A DNA stretch of 64,000 nt from an uncultured Ellagibacter sp. Its GTDB lineage: Bacteria > Actinomycetota > Coriobacteriia > Coriobacteriales > Eggerthellaceae. The position numbers were made by a program, and so were the translations under genes. The stretch is taken from assembly GCA_934663775.1 (NCBI GenBank), contig CAKUKU010000007.1, positions 1-64,000 of the forward strand, read 5' to 3'. The first letter of the stretch is position 1, and every line of letters starts with the position of its first letter. The notes under the pieces are model-generated. The model saw only the letters and a program-made list of their open reading frames with translations. It was not told where the DNA came from and did not search any database. This document shows positions 50,640-59,159 of this stretch, piece after piece.

Positions 50640-51917
50640 CGCGCGTATGCCTCGCAAAGAAGCACACCGCGTACTCGCTCGAGACGAAGCTGGCCGCCGT
50701 CAGGGCGGTCGTGGACGAGGGCATGACGAAGCCCGAGGCCATGGCGAAGTTCGGGATAGCCTCGCCGAGCTCTCTCAAGAAATGGCTGAAGGCATACAGG
50801 GAGGAAGGCCCGGAGGCGCTCAGGCCGAAGCCCAAGGGGAGGCCGAAGGGCTCCGGCTCCCCGACCAGGGAGACGACGCGCGAGCAGGAGCTCGAGCGGA
50901 GGGTCCGGAAACTCGAGGCCGAGAACGCCTACTTAAAAAAATCGATGGCCCTGAAGGCGGAGAGGCGCTCCCGAACCGAGAGAAAGCGGTTATCGTGAGC
51001 GGGCTTTCGGGGCAGTACCCACTCGTCGACCTGCTGGAATGCGCCGGTTTGGCGAGATCGAGCTACTATTACGCGCTTTCGCACCCCAAGGCGCCCACCA
51101 GGCCCGAGCTCTGGGAGGCCGCCGCCGAGATATTCTCGCGCACCGCCAACGGGTGCGGCCACAGGCGGATCGCCATGTGCCTGAGAGCCGAGCTGGGCGC
51201 GCGCGTCGCCGACAAGACCGTGCTCAAGATGATGCGCGAGATGGGGATCCGCTGCGACATCCGCCGCGAGACCGATTACCACAGGTACAACTCCTACAAG
51301 GGCGAGGTCGGCAAAACCTTCGAGAACGTCATCGGCAGGGACTTCGGGGCCGACGGGCCGTGGCAGAAGATGGGCACCGACGTCACCGAGTTCAAGCAGC
51401 CCTGGGGCAAGGCCTACTTCGCGCCGATCGACGACTTCGGCAGCAAGGAGATCGTCGCTTGGTCCACGTCGCTGCACCCCGACATGGCCCAGCAGCATGA
51501 GCTGCTCGACGGGCTCATGTCCAGGAAGCCTGAGGGCGCCAGCCCGATACTGCACTCTGACAGTAGGCGCCCAGTACGCCAGCAGGGCCTTGGCCGAGTG
51601 GGCGCGGGCCAACGACGTGCGCCTTTCCTGCAGCCGCACCGGCAACTGCCGCGACAACGCCGTGGCCGAGTCGTTCTTCGCGACCCCGAAGAACGAGATG
51701 TACTACAGGTCGAGCTTCGCCACCAGGGCCGACGCCAAGCACGCCGTCATCGAGTTCATCGAGGCGGACTACAACCGAAGAAGGCCCCACTCCACCATCG
51801 GCTACCAGGTGCCGGCGCAGGCCATGGATTCGTTCTTCGAGCGGACCAAGCAGGCCGAAGAGGGGCTTCCCATGGCCGCGTAACTCCTCGAGCTTCCGTG
51901 TCCGAAAACTTGACACA
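50640..51917 (+). mobile_element. Degenerate IS3-family element
   Basis: An IS3-type transposase pair is followed by the right end TGTCCGAAAACTTGACACA (51899-51917), a typical IS3/IS150-like terminal repeat. No matching left end exists near 50600-50700, and no in-frame ATG lies upstream of the OrfA remnant. The left end has been lost. Just beyond the right end (after GGTCA) begins a fragment of a second methyltransferase copy. Confidence 0.7.
50711..51883 (+). pseudogene. IS3 transposase, OrfA and OrfB (5'-truncated, frameshifted)
   Basis: OrfA is seen as MTKPEAMAKFGIASPSSLKK, a helix-turn-helix, with a leucine-zipper LERRVRKLEAENAYLKKS. Upstream the same frame has YSLETKLAAVRAV but no start codon. 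OrfB carries the DDE triad: WQKMGTDVTEFKQPWGKAYF (first D), ILHSD (second D, near 51557) and RDNAVAESFFATPKNEMYY (E). A frame change sits directly after ILHSD (at CTCTGACAG-TAGGCGCCC), so the second and third parts lie in different frames. Both defects make it inactive. Confidence 0.75.
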
Positions 51918-51922
51918 GGTCA

Positions 51923-52195
51923 CGCGACTGCCATGATGCGCTGCCGGCATGCTTGCTTGCCTCTTGGAGTTCTGAGCAGCTTGAATATATGCACGATATG
52001 TCCTGGTGGCGAAATATGATTGGCCAGACGAGCGGGGTTTCTATCGAGGACATGCACCGGATGACGTGCGCGCGTGAGGCGTGGGCCGATTGGATTTCCT
52101 GTGATAACGAGTACGCTCAAGGTGACCGCGCGGCCGTCGAGGCGGGTGCGCTTGAGTACTTGAACACCATTGCGGTCACGCTCGTGAAGGACTAA
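51923..52195 (+). pseudogene. 3' fragment of a second methyltransferase copy
   Basis: The frame reads RDCHDALPACLLASWSSEQL and ends TVALVKD-like, matching residues 150-240 of the methyltransferase at 42315 with a few changes (for example MIGQTSGVSIEDMHRMTC against MIGLTSGVSIEDMHQMTC). The N-terminal two-thirds is missing. The IS3 right end abuts it. The similarity continues past the stop into the same non-coding trailer (GGAAGTTGCC-GCCGCCTTCT). Confidence 0.8.
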
Positions 52196-52265
52196 GCGAG
52201 GCGGCGGAAGTGGGGCGGCAGGCGGAAGTTGCCCGCCGCCTTCTCGTGCGGCGTTGTGCTAATGT

Positions 52266-52449
52266 TTGACGTTCGCGGGAATCTCCACGACATCGCCGGG
52301 GTGCAGGCGCTGCGCGGGGTTGCCTTCCTCTTGGTATCAGCCTTCGCGTAGTCCACGCACGATCCGCCGCCTACGGCGAGGATGAGGTCGACGTCGTTGT
52401 CGCGGGCGATCCGCGCGCCACAGCGCAGCTTCTCGATGGTGGGCTTCGG
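52266..52449 (-). pseudogene. Joined fragments of CMD-cupin and alcohol dehydrogenase genes
   Basis: Bases 52266-52350 match the cupin part at about 45455-45539 (GACG.TCGCGGGAATCTCCAC and following). At the shared word GCCTTCGC the match passes to the iron alcohol dehydrogenase at about 47052-47165 (GTAGTC.ACGCACGA.CCGCC and CTTCTCGATGGTGGG). Order and direction equal those of the intact genes. It is a deletion-collapsed copy. Confidence 0.75.
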
Positions 52450-52473
52450 TCCCCGCCGCCCTACGCTTACCGC

Positions 52474-54627
52474 CTACAGCATCTCGGCGGGCTTGCCTTC
52501 GGAAAGACAGCGCTTCGTCGCGCCGATGAGCTTCGCCGCGTCGGTCGGCTTGGCGAGATGCACGCTTACGCCGGCGAGATGGCTGTTCGCGATGTCGTCG
52601 GAAAACGCGTTCGCCGACATCGCGATGATCGGCACGCTCGCCGCGTCGCGCCGATGCAGCGAGCGAATCTTCCTCGTCGCCTCAAGCCCGTTCAGGCGCG
52701 GCATCATGATGTCCATGTAAATGACGCTGAAATACCCCGGCGCCGACTTCTCGAAGCGTTCGACCGTCTCGACGCCGTCGGCGACGCAGGTCACTTCAAG
52801 GCCGCTGTCCTCTAAGACCGCCGCAGTGATCTCGCGGTTGATCTCGTTGTCTTCCGCGACGAGTGCGCGCAACCCCGCGAGCGAGATGTTGCCCGTGCCT
52901 TCCGGCCGCGTGAATTTCTGCTCCGCGGCGATTTCGATCGGCACGGAAACGATGACCGTCGTGCCTGCGCCCACTTCGCTTTCGAGCTCGATGGTGCCGC
53001 CCATCTTGTCGACGAGCCGCTTGGCGATGGCAAGTCCGAGCCCCGTGCCCGTGTACGTCGAGCGGCTCGTCTCCTTTTCCTGGGTGAACAGGTTAAACGC
53101 TTGTTCGACGAACTCCTTGTCCATACCGACGCCGGTGTCCTTGCAGTAGAACCCTAAGGTTGTCGCGCCGTCTTCGCGCGGGTGCTCCTCGCACCAAACG
53201 CTCACCGTTCCGCCTACGGGCGTGAACTTGACGGCGTTGTCGGCGATGTTGCCGAGTACGCGCGCGAGGAATACGGGGTTCCCGATGAGATGGCGGTGGC
53301 GAAGGTTGCCGAGTTCCCATTTGACTTCGAAGTTGACGCCCTTGAACGCCGCCTTCCGCTGGGCGTCGTCGTTGACCTGGCGCAGCGTCTCGACGACGTC
53401 GAAGGGCATCTTCCTGCTCTCGAGGTCCCCTGACTCGATTTTCGACATGTCGAGCACGTCGTTCGTGAGAGAGACGAGGTACCTTGCGAGTTCCTTGATT
53501 TTGTTGCGGCTTTCCTGTTGAAATTCCAGGTCGTCCGCGCGCTTTTCCGCAAGCTCGACCATCCCTACAATGCCGTTGATCGGCGTGCGGATGTCGTGGC
53601 TCATGTTGGCGAGGAACTGCGTCTTCACTGCCGCCTCGCGCGCCGCCGCCTCGGCCGCGAAGCGCAGGTTGAGCTCGCGGCGCTTGGTGTCGCTCGTGCT
53701 TCTTACGACGCAGAGCACGTGCGTCACGCGCTCTTGCGCATCGCGCTTCTTCACGATGAAGCGCAGCTTGTGCCACTCGCCGTTCGTCATGCGGTACTCG
53801 GTCGCGACGGTATCCTCGCTGGCAAGGCGCGCCGGCAGGGTTTCCAGGTTGAGGAACTCGCGCACGTAGGGCCGGTACTCCTTTGCCACCGTGACCTCGC
53901 ACAGGCTGAGCAGCTGCTCGGACGCGCAGCCGCAAACCCCGGTGAGACGATGGGTCTCCTCCTCGTTCGACACCTCGTCGAAGTGGTCGCGCGCGAGGTC
54001 GATGCGGTAAATCGAGCAGTAGTTCTTCGAGATGGCGGAGATGATCTCGTTGGAGAGCCGCTCGTTCTCAAGCGCCTGGCGCAGCTCTTCCTGGATGGCG
54101 GTTTCCTTTTCCATGATGTTGCCGATGTAGCGAAGCCACATGAAGACGCGGAACTCGCCGTCGTCGACGCTGACCTTCGCGACCTGGCTTTCGAAGAAGC
54201 GCTGCCCGAGGTTGTTGGGGATGCTTTGGTAATGGTAGGTGATGCGGTCGGTGGTCGCGAGCGCGCGGCGCATGCGGTCGCAGGAGAACCAGGCGATGAA
54301 CTCGGGGCGGTCCTCTTCGGCTAGGAAGGCCTCGGCGTAGCGCCTTGCGTGCGCATCGAAGTCCTCGTGCGACTCGCCTTCGACTCCCAGCATGCTTGCG
54401 TTCGTGTTCTTGCCAAGCTTGAGAATCGTGAAACGGCCGGTGAGAAGATCGATGCTGTACGTCGCCGTGAGGTCTTCGGAGAGCTTTTCGAGGACGAAGC
54501 TGGTGTTTCGAAGTTCCCGTCGCGCGGTTTCAAGCTGTGCGCGCAGACTGCGTATGGCGTCGGCCGACGTCTGCGCGCCGCGCTCGTAAGCGATGCGTTG
54601 CTGCTCGGGTCGATTCATCGTATCCAT
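52474..54627 (-). CDS. Hybrid sensor histidine kinase / response regulator
   Basis: The 717-residue protein has no membrane span. The N-terminal half has a coiled start (SLRAQLETARRELRNTSFVL) and two PAS-like stretches (about 50-180 and 195-330, with ISKNYCSIYRIDLARDHFDE). The H-box is FLANMSHDIRTPINGIVGMV (about 352-371), the N-box GNIADNAVKFTPVGG, and the G-boxes DTGVGM and GTGLGLAIAK. A receiver domain follows with LVAEDNEINREITAAVLEDS and the phospho-acceptor in VIYMDIMMPRLNG. No Hpt or output domain is visible. It probably senses a cytoplasmic cue; no partner regulator lies beside it. Confidence 0.88.
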   Translation of the reverse strand: MDTMNRPEQQRIAYERGAQTSADAIRSLRAQLETARRELRNTSFVLEKLSEDLTATYSIDLLTGRFTILKLGKNTNASMLGVEGESHEDFDAHARRYAEAFLAEEDRPEFIAWFSCDRMRRALATTDRITYHYQSIPNNLGQRFFESQVAKVSVDDGEFRVFMWLRYIGNIMEKETAIQEELRQALENERLSNEIISAISKNYCSIYRIDLARDHFDEVSNEEETHRLTGVCGCASEQLLSLCEVTVAKEYRPYVREFLNLETLPARLASEDTVATEYRMTNGEWHKLRFIVKKRDAQERVTHVLCVVRSTSDTKRRELNLRFAAEAAAREAAVKTQFLANMSHDIRTPINGIVGMVELAEKRADDLEFQQESRNKIKELARYLVSLTNDVLDMSKIESGDLESRKMPFDVVETLRQVNDDAQRKAAFKGVNFEVKWELGNLRHRHLIGNPVFLARVLGNIADNAVKFTPVGGTVSVWCEEHPREDGATTLGFYCKDTGVGMDKEFVEQAFNLFTQEKETSRSTYTGTGLGLAIAKRLVDKMGGTIELESEVGAGTTVIVSVPIEIAAEQKFTRPEGTGNISLAGLRALVAEDNEINREITAAVLEDSGLEVTCVADGVETVERFEKSAPGYFSVIYMDIMMPRLNGLEATRKIRSLHRRDAASVPIIAMSANAFSDDIANSHLAGVSVHLAKPTDAAKLIGATKRCLSEGKPAEML

Positions 54628-54919
54628 CCCTCAGGGTCCTTTTCATCAACCATGAATTTTCCCACATCGAGAGGGAATGGCAACAGCCTTGCTTTTGTTC
54701 CTACACTATTTCTTTATCGGGGATGCGGGCATGGGCGCCGCGCGATCGAGCTCGCCGCAGACCGTGCGCCGCGCAGGTGGTCGGGCCGCACGGGGAGTGA
54801 GCCGCACGGGTGGGCGAGCTTCCATTTCCCCAAATCTGGCCTGTCTGTGGCTTCTCGCGCGCCGCCCCGCGCCGCTGCGCGTGGGGTGCTAGCATGGGGC
54901 CGTAAAGACGTACGACCGC

Positions 54920-54945
54920 AAAGGCGCCCCCGAGGCGCCTTTTTT
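54920..54945 (+). terminator. Rho-independent terminator upstream of the MFS gene
   Basis: GGCGCC-CCCGA-GGCGCC with flanking A/T pairs is followed by TTTTTT. It ends 20 bases before the MFS ATG. No plus-strand gene precedes it, so it may be a leader attenuator of the MFS gene or the end of a small RNA. The rest of the 54628-54919 gap shows nothing else. Confidence 0.65.
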
Positions 54946-54965
54946 CAGGAAACGAGGTTGCAGAT

Positions 54966-56222
54966 ATGCCGCAGGGAGCGATCAGGCGACACTACGAGAA
55001 GGTGATCGCGGCGTGCTGCTTTCTCATCCTGTTCGTGAACGTCGGGCTGCCCTCCACGTCGTTTTCGGTCTTTCAGCCCTACCTGGTCGCGCTGCCAGGC
55101 GTGGGGAACACGGGCGGGTCGATCATCATCTCGGTGCGCACGTTCGTCTCGCTGATCGCGATGCTCGTCGTCGGGCGCTACTACGACCTGCTCAATTGCC
55201 GACTCGGCGCGTTTGTCGCCTCGCTGTGCGTGTGCGTCGGGTTCTTCATCTACTCGCAGAACACGGGAAGCTTCGCCGGGCTGTGCGCGGGCTCGGTGTT
55301 CACGGGGCTGGGCTACGGCTTGGGCGGCATGATCGCCTCGACGATGCTCATCAACCGGTGGTTCCGCACGAATGTCGCCACGGTGGCGGGCATCGCGGCG
55401 GTGGGATCGGGCGCGGCGGCCGTTATCCTGCCGAACGTGTCGGTCGCGCTCATCGGCGCGCACTCGCTTTCGACGGCGTTTCTCTTCGAGTCGGCGCTCG
55501 CGCTCGTGCTGGGCGCGCTCGTGTTCCTGCTTCTGCGAAACTACCCGCGCGATTTGGGGCTTAAACCTTACGAAGCGCCCGCGGGGAAGGAGGCGGCCAA
55601 GCGCGGCGGGCGAGGGGAGCGCAGAAACCGCAACGTTCCCGCGAAGCTCGCGCCGCTCGTGCTGATCGCGATGACGTTCGTTGGCTGCATCTCGGTGGGC
55701 GGCACGAGCTATCTCGCGGTGCTCTTCACCTCCGAGGGCTTTTCGGAGGAGGGCGCGGCGGCGCTCGTAGCGCTGTGCGGCGGCTGCCTCGCCGCGGCGA
55801 AGCTCGCAAGCGGGCTCGTGTTCGACCGCGTGGGGACAAAGCGCGGCTCGGCGCTGTTCTTCGCCCTGTTCATCGCGGGAACGTTGCTTCTGTGCCTGTC
55901 GGATATGGGGTCTGCGGGGCTTGCGGGCGTGGGCGTGTTCCTCTACGGCCTGGGACTATCGCTCGGTACCGTGGGCATCTCCGTCTGGTCGATCGAGCTT
56001 GCCCCGCGCGGCCGCGAGGCGAAGACCATCAAGAACTTCCAGCTGTGCTATGCGCTCGGCGGGTTCGTTTTCACCTTCTTGCCGGGCTTTCTGGCAGAAG
56101 CGTTCGGGACCTATCTTGTTACTTACGTGATCCTGCTCGCGATGATCGCGTTTTCCGCCGTGGTCGTGGTGGGTGTGTATCTTTTGGGAGACCGTCGGGT
56201 TTCTGATAGCATACGGTCGTGA
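54966..56222 (+). CDS. MFS transporter (OFA/monocarboxylate-like)
   Basis: The 418-residue protein has twelve spans. The first is IAACCFLILFVNVGLPSTSF, and the motif-A region is LIAMLVVGRYYDLLNCRLGA. The second half starts VLIAMTFVGCISVGGTSYLA with GLVFDRVGTKRGSALFF. A charged central loop (GKEAAKRGGRGERRNRNVPA) divides the halves. It looks like an oxalate/formate- or monocarboxylate-type carrier, as are many in gut actinobacteria, but the substrate is open. A terminator-like hairpin precedes it, so expression may be attenuated. The rhomboid gene follows 27 bases later. Confidence 0.85.
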   Translation: MPQGAIRRHYEKVIAACCFLILFVNVGLPSTSFSVFQPYLVALPGVGNTGGSIIISVRTFVSLIAMLVVGRYYDLLNCRLGAFVASLCVCVGFFIYSQNTGSFAGLCAGSVFTGLGYGLGGMIASTMLINRWFRTNVATVAGIAAVGSGAAAVILPNVSVALIGAHSLSTAFLFESALALVLGALVFLLLRNYPRDLGLKPYEAPAGKEAAKRGGRGERRNRNVPAKLAPLVLIAMTFVGCISVGGTSYLAVLFTSEGFSEEGAAALVALCGGCLAAAKLASGLVFDRVGTKRGSALFFALFIAGTLLLCLSDMGSAGLAGVGVFLYGLGLSLGTVGISVWSIELAPRGREAKTIKNFQLCYALGGFVFTFLPGFLAEAFGTYLVTYVILLAMIAFSAVVVVGVYLLGDRRVSDSIRS

Positions 56223-56249
56223 CACGCAAACGTACGGCAAGGAGCGGCA

Positions 56250-57068
56250 ATGCCCAACGACCCGACAATCTCATCTGACGCGAACGACGCGAACGACGCG
56301 TCGATGCGCTCGCCAGCGCGGCCTGCGCCCATTGGCGACGACGAGCTTCGCGAGATGATGCGCGATGAGGAGCCTACGTTTCTCGAGCGCAATTCCGGGC
56401 GCGTGGTGACGCTTGCGCTCATCGCGGTGAACGTGGTGTGCTTCATCGCAGAAATGGCGCTCTCGGGCACGGGCCAGGACATCTCGCTTCTGACGTTGGT
56501 GCAGATGGGGGCCATGTACGCGCCTTTGGTGCAGGGGCCTGCCGACCTGTATCGCTTCGTTGCGCCGATGTTTCTGCACATGGATGTCATGCACCTGTTG
56601 TTCAACATGGTCGCGCTCTACAGCGTAGGCGAGTTGTTGGAGCGCGTGCTCGGGCGCGGGAACTTCCTGCTTCTGTATTTTGTCGCCGGCATCACGGGAA
56701 ACGTCGTCTCCTATGCGGCCGATATGGCGCAAGGCGGCGGGAATGCCGTCTCCGCCGGCGCGTCGACGAGCGTGTTCGGTCTGTTCGTGGCCGTTGCGCT
56801 TCTGTGCGTGCTCGTGCGCGGCAACCGCGCGATCTTCCGCGACTTCTCGAAGAGCATGCTCTCCATCATCGCGGTGAACGTGGCGTACACGCTGCTCGTG
56901 CCGAGCGTGTCGATTAGCGGGCACCTAGGCGGGGCCGTGGGCGGCGCGATCGCGATGCTGCTCCTTCCCGCGGCGAGTTTGCGCACCCCGCGTGCCGTTC
57001 GCGTCGTCGTGGCCGTCTTATGGGTCGTGGGCGTGGCGGCGACTCTCGTGTGGGGCGGCGTTTTCTAG
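56250..57068 (+). CDS. Rhomboid family intramembrane serine protease
   Basis: The 272-residue membrane protein has an acidic N-terminal tail of about 45 residues, then six spans. The catalytic serine lies in SAGASTSVFGLFVA (about residues 167-180, GxSx motif). The catalytic histidine is in ISGHLGGAVGGAIAMLL. The conserved HLLFNMVALYSVGELLE (second span) supplies the hydrophilic H and N. It cleaves membrane-spanning substrates within the bilayer. It starts 27 bases after the MFS gene and may be co-transcribed. Confidence 0.88.
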   Translation: MPNDPTISSDANDANDASMRSPARPAPIGDDELREMMRDEEPTFLERNSGRVVTLALIAVNVVCFIAEMALSGTGQDISLLTLVQMGAMYAPLVQGPADLYRFVAPMFLHMDVMHLLFNMVALYSVGELLERVLGRGNFLLLYFVAGITGNVVSYAADMAQGGGNAVSAGASTSVFGLFVAVALLCVLVRGNRAIFRDFSKSMLSIIAVNVAYTLLVPSVSISGHLGGAVGGAIAMLLLPAASLRTPRAVRVVVAVLWVVGVAATLVWGGVF

Positions 57069-57101
57069 CCGTTTCAACTTACGCTCTAGTTGCGCGGGGA
57101 A

Positions 57102-57158
57102 TCGTGCCAGAATCTTCCCCTCAGCGTGATTTTTGCGGGACAACTCGGTTTTTGTGCC
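57102..57158 (+). repeat. Dispersed 57-bp intergenic repeat, copy 2
   Basis: Starts TCGTGCCAGAATC and ends GGGACAACTCGG-TTTTT-GTGCC. It matches the copy at 13488-13544 without gaps (44 of 57) and shares its last 22 bases with 30882-30903. It lies between the convergent rhomboid and nuclease genes. Confidence 0.7.
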
Positions 57159-57258
57159 GCCAGTATTGCTCGCTTGCCCTGTGCTGCCCCGTTCTTCTCT
57201 GCGCGAGCGTCGCCTGCCCCGTGCGCATCTCGTGCGGCCCCTGTGCAGGGTGGATCCT

Positions 57259-58377
57259 TTACGGGTTGCAGCTTTTGCAGGGAGTGTAGCCCTCGTCGAT
57301 AAGCGTTTGACGCGACCCTGTAAAGTCCTGCTTGTTCGCGGCCGACATGGAAAGCGCGCTCTCGCAGCCGGGGCGGTGGAATTTGCGGCTCTTCGTGTTC
57401 AGCACGTAGGTTTGCGCGTGCTCGGTGGAATGCGACCCGTCGTGATCGGAATCATGGTGCGCGGCAAGGTCGATGCCGCCTGCGCTCGCGTTGCTGCTTG
57501 CGGCGCCGAGCCGCGTATCGACTCCCGACCCGCGGGTCATGGTCGCATCGCCGTCGGTCGCCACCGCGGGGGTCGCGCCCGATTCCCAGTTGTCGCCCGT
57601 GACGTAGTCGATCTCCACGCCCGGCTCCACGTTGTAGACGAACACGTTGAACCTCACGGCGCGTCCGCCGTCCTCTACGGATTCGGCTTCAATCTGCACC
57701 CCGCGTGCGACCAGGTCGTATGCCGCGAAAATCGGCGTTACGCGATAGAGGACGTGGTTGTTTGAGCCCTGCACGTAGCTGGCGACGATGTTCTCGTAGT
57801 ACGTCATGCCGCGGGCGTTCATCGTGCGCGTGCCGGTGATGAGGTTTCGGTCGTTGGCGTTCTCGCCGCACAGCTGGTGCGCGATGAGATGGCTGCGGTT
57901 GTAGAGCATCTCGCGGTCGACGAAACTGTAGCGGTGCTGCACCCAGCCGGAGGGGTGGACCTGCGAGATGTCGCCGCGCTCGGCGTGCGAGATGGTGTCG
58001 GGCCCGATGAGGCCGAACGCCGTGCCGCAGCGCCCTTCGAAGTCGAGCTCGCTGAAATCCATGAACGACCCGCGCGCCACGTCGTCGGCGGTAAAGCCCG
58101 GCTGCCCGTCGTTGACGTCGATGCAGAGCGCGCCCGAGTACTCCGGGATATCGGATAGCTTTGCGGCAGCCGATTCCGCAACATCCGCTTGCGAGCTGGC
58201 GGGTGCCACTGAGCTTTCGACCTCGGCCGCACGAGAGGCGTACGATTCGCGTGGGGCGTTTTCGGTGCTTGTGCATCCGGGGAGCGCGGGGAAGCAGAGC
58301 CCTAAGGCCAAAAACAGCGCGGCGAGCGTACGCGTGAAGCGCCCGTTCGCGGAGGGGGTGGTGTGTCGCGGCTGCAA
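57259..58377 (-). CDS. DNA/RNA non-specific endonuclease, lipoprotein
   Basis: The 372-residue protein starts at a TTG after GAAAGGA. It has a lipoprotein signal (FTRTLAALFLALGLCFPALP then GC, Cys35). The nuclease domain follows: GRCGTAFGLIGPDTIS, the catalytic segment MLYNRSHLIAHQLCGENAND (H in the R-S-H-L-I motif, about residue 155), RNLITGTRTMNARGM and YRVTPIFAAYD. This is the streptodornase-like Endonuclease_NS family. The C-terminal part has a metal site (KFHRPGCESALSMSAANKQD and CKSCNP). A longer ATG start at 58419 is possible. It degrades nucleic acids outside the cell. Confidence 0.85.
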   Translation of the reverse strand: MQPRHTTPSANGRFTRTLAALFLALGLCFPALPGCTSTENAPRESYASRAAEVESSVAPASSQADVAESAAAKLSDIPEYSGALCIDVNDGQPGFTADDVARGSFMDFSELDFEGRCGTAFGLIGPDTISHAERGDISQVHPSGWVQHRYSFVDREMLYNRSHLIAHQLCGENANDRNLITGTRTMNARGMTYYENIVASYVQGSNNHVLYRVTPIFAAYDLVARGVQIEAESVEDGGRAVRFNVFVYNVEPGVEIDYVTGDNWESGATPAVATDGDATMTRGSGVDTRLGAASSNASAGGIDLAAHHDSDHDGSHSTEHAQTYVLNTKSRKFHRPGCESALSMSAANKQDFTGSRQTLIDEGYTPCKSCNP

Positions 58378-58569
58378 GGGGAATCCTTTCGATCGGCGCG
58401 CGGTTGCGCGCTTTTCCATGATACCCAAAACCCTGAGTCTTTCCCATCTTCGCCCATCTTCGCAAAGCGCATGCTCGGCCGGTTTCAGATAGGTAATCGC
58501 TTGAAGGGCGCCCTTGCCACGGCTTACAATGCAGGGGCAGTTGAAACGCCGAGCCAAGGAGGTTCATCC

Positions 58570-58935
58570 ATGGAAAAGGAACTGTTCGATTACGTTGCCG
58601 AGCGCGCCGACGTCCTCGCCACGACGAGCGCGAGCAAGCAGGAAACGAAGGATGCGGCTATTGCCTGGAAAGAAGCCGTTGCCGATAGCGGCGATGCCGC
58701 CGTCGAGGCTGCGACCACGAAGCTGATCGATTACCTGGAGGGTCGCCCCAATACGATTGACCACGTGATTGCATTCTGCGAAGGCCCGGCGAAGGAGATT
58801 ATGGGCGAAGAGACCGCCGCGAAGATGCTCGCCGAGCAGCTTGCGCGCAAGGAAGCGGGCGCGAAGTACTGCAACTGCCCCGCCTGCACCGCCGCCTCCG
58901 AGTTGCTCGCGAAGTTCGGCCGCATCGAGCTCTAG
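58570..58935 (+). CDS. Small conserved-looking protein with CxCxxC motif
   Basis: The 121-residue protein has a good ribosome site (AAGGAGG, 6 bases before ATG). It is helical and acidic: EKELFDYVAERADVLATTSA, IDYLEGRPNTIDHVIAFCEG, then LARKEAGAKYCNCPACTAAS. The CNCPACTAASELL end suggests a metal or heme-like site. I do not recognise the family with confidence. Similar short proteins in Coriobacteriia are listed only as putative chaperones. Confidence 0.65.
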   Translation: MEKELFDYVAERADVLATTSASKQETKDAAIAWKEAVADSGDAAVEAATTKLIDYLEGRPNTIDHVIAFCEGPAKEIMGEETAAKMLAEQLARKEAGAKYCNCPACTAASELLAKFGRIEL

Positions 58936-58978
58936 CGGAGCCGCTTATGACGGGAAATCCGCACTGAAGCGACGATAG

Positions 58979-59012
58979 GGCGCGCAAGTTTTCCCAGCTT
59001 GCGCGCCTTTTT
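58979..59012 (+). terminator. Rho-independent terminator
   Basis: GGCGCGCAAG pairs perfectly with CTTGCGCGCC around TTTTCCCAG and is followed by TTTTT. It ends the small CxCxxC-protein gene. Confidence 0.85.
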
Positions 59013-59060
59013 CATGCGCGGAGGCATCCCGCTGCCGCGCCCGCAAGCCTTGTGACCCCA

Positions 59061-59103
59061 TAAAAGAACCCGCTCCTCATCCCTTGCGGTGGGGAGCGGG
59101 TTC
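59061..59103 (-). terminator. Rho-independent terminator of the APC permease gene
   Basis: On the minus strand GAACCCGCTCC and GGAGCGGGTTC pair around a 16-base loop, followed by TTTTAT. It lies 57 bases after the permease stop. Confidence 0.75.
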
Positions 59104-59159
59104 CCAAAAGATAAATGCCAGCGCCTTAAGAGCCTGAACTCGAACTCAAACCCGTAGCG

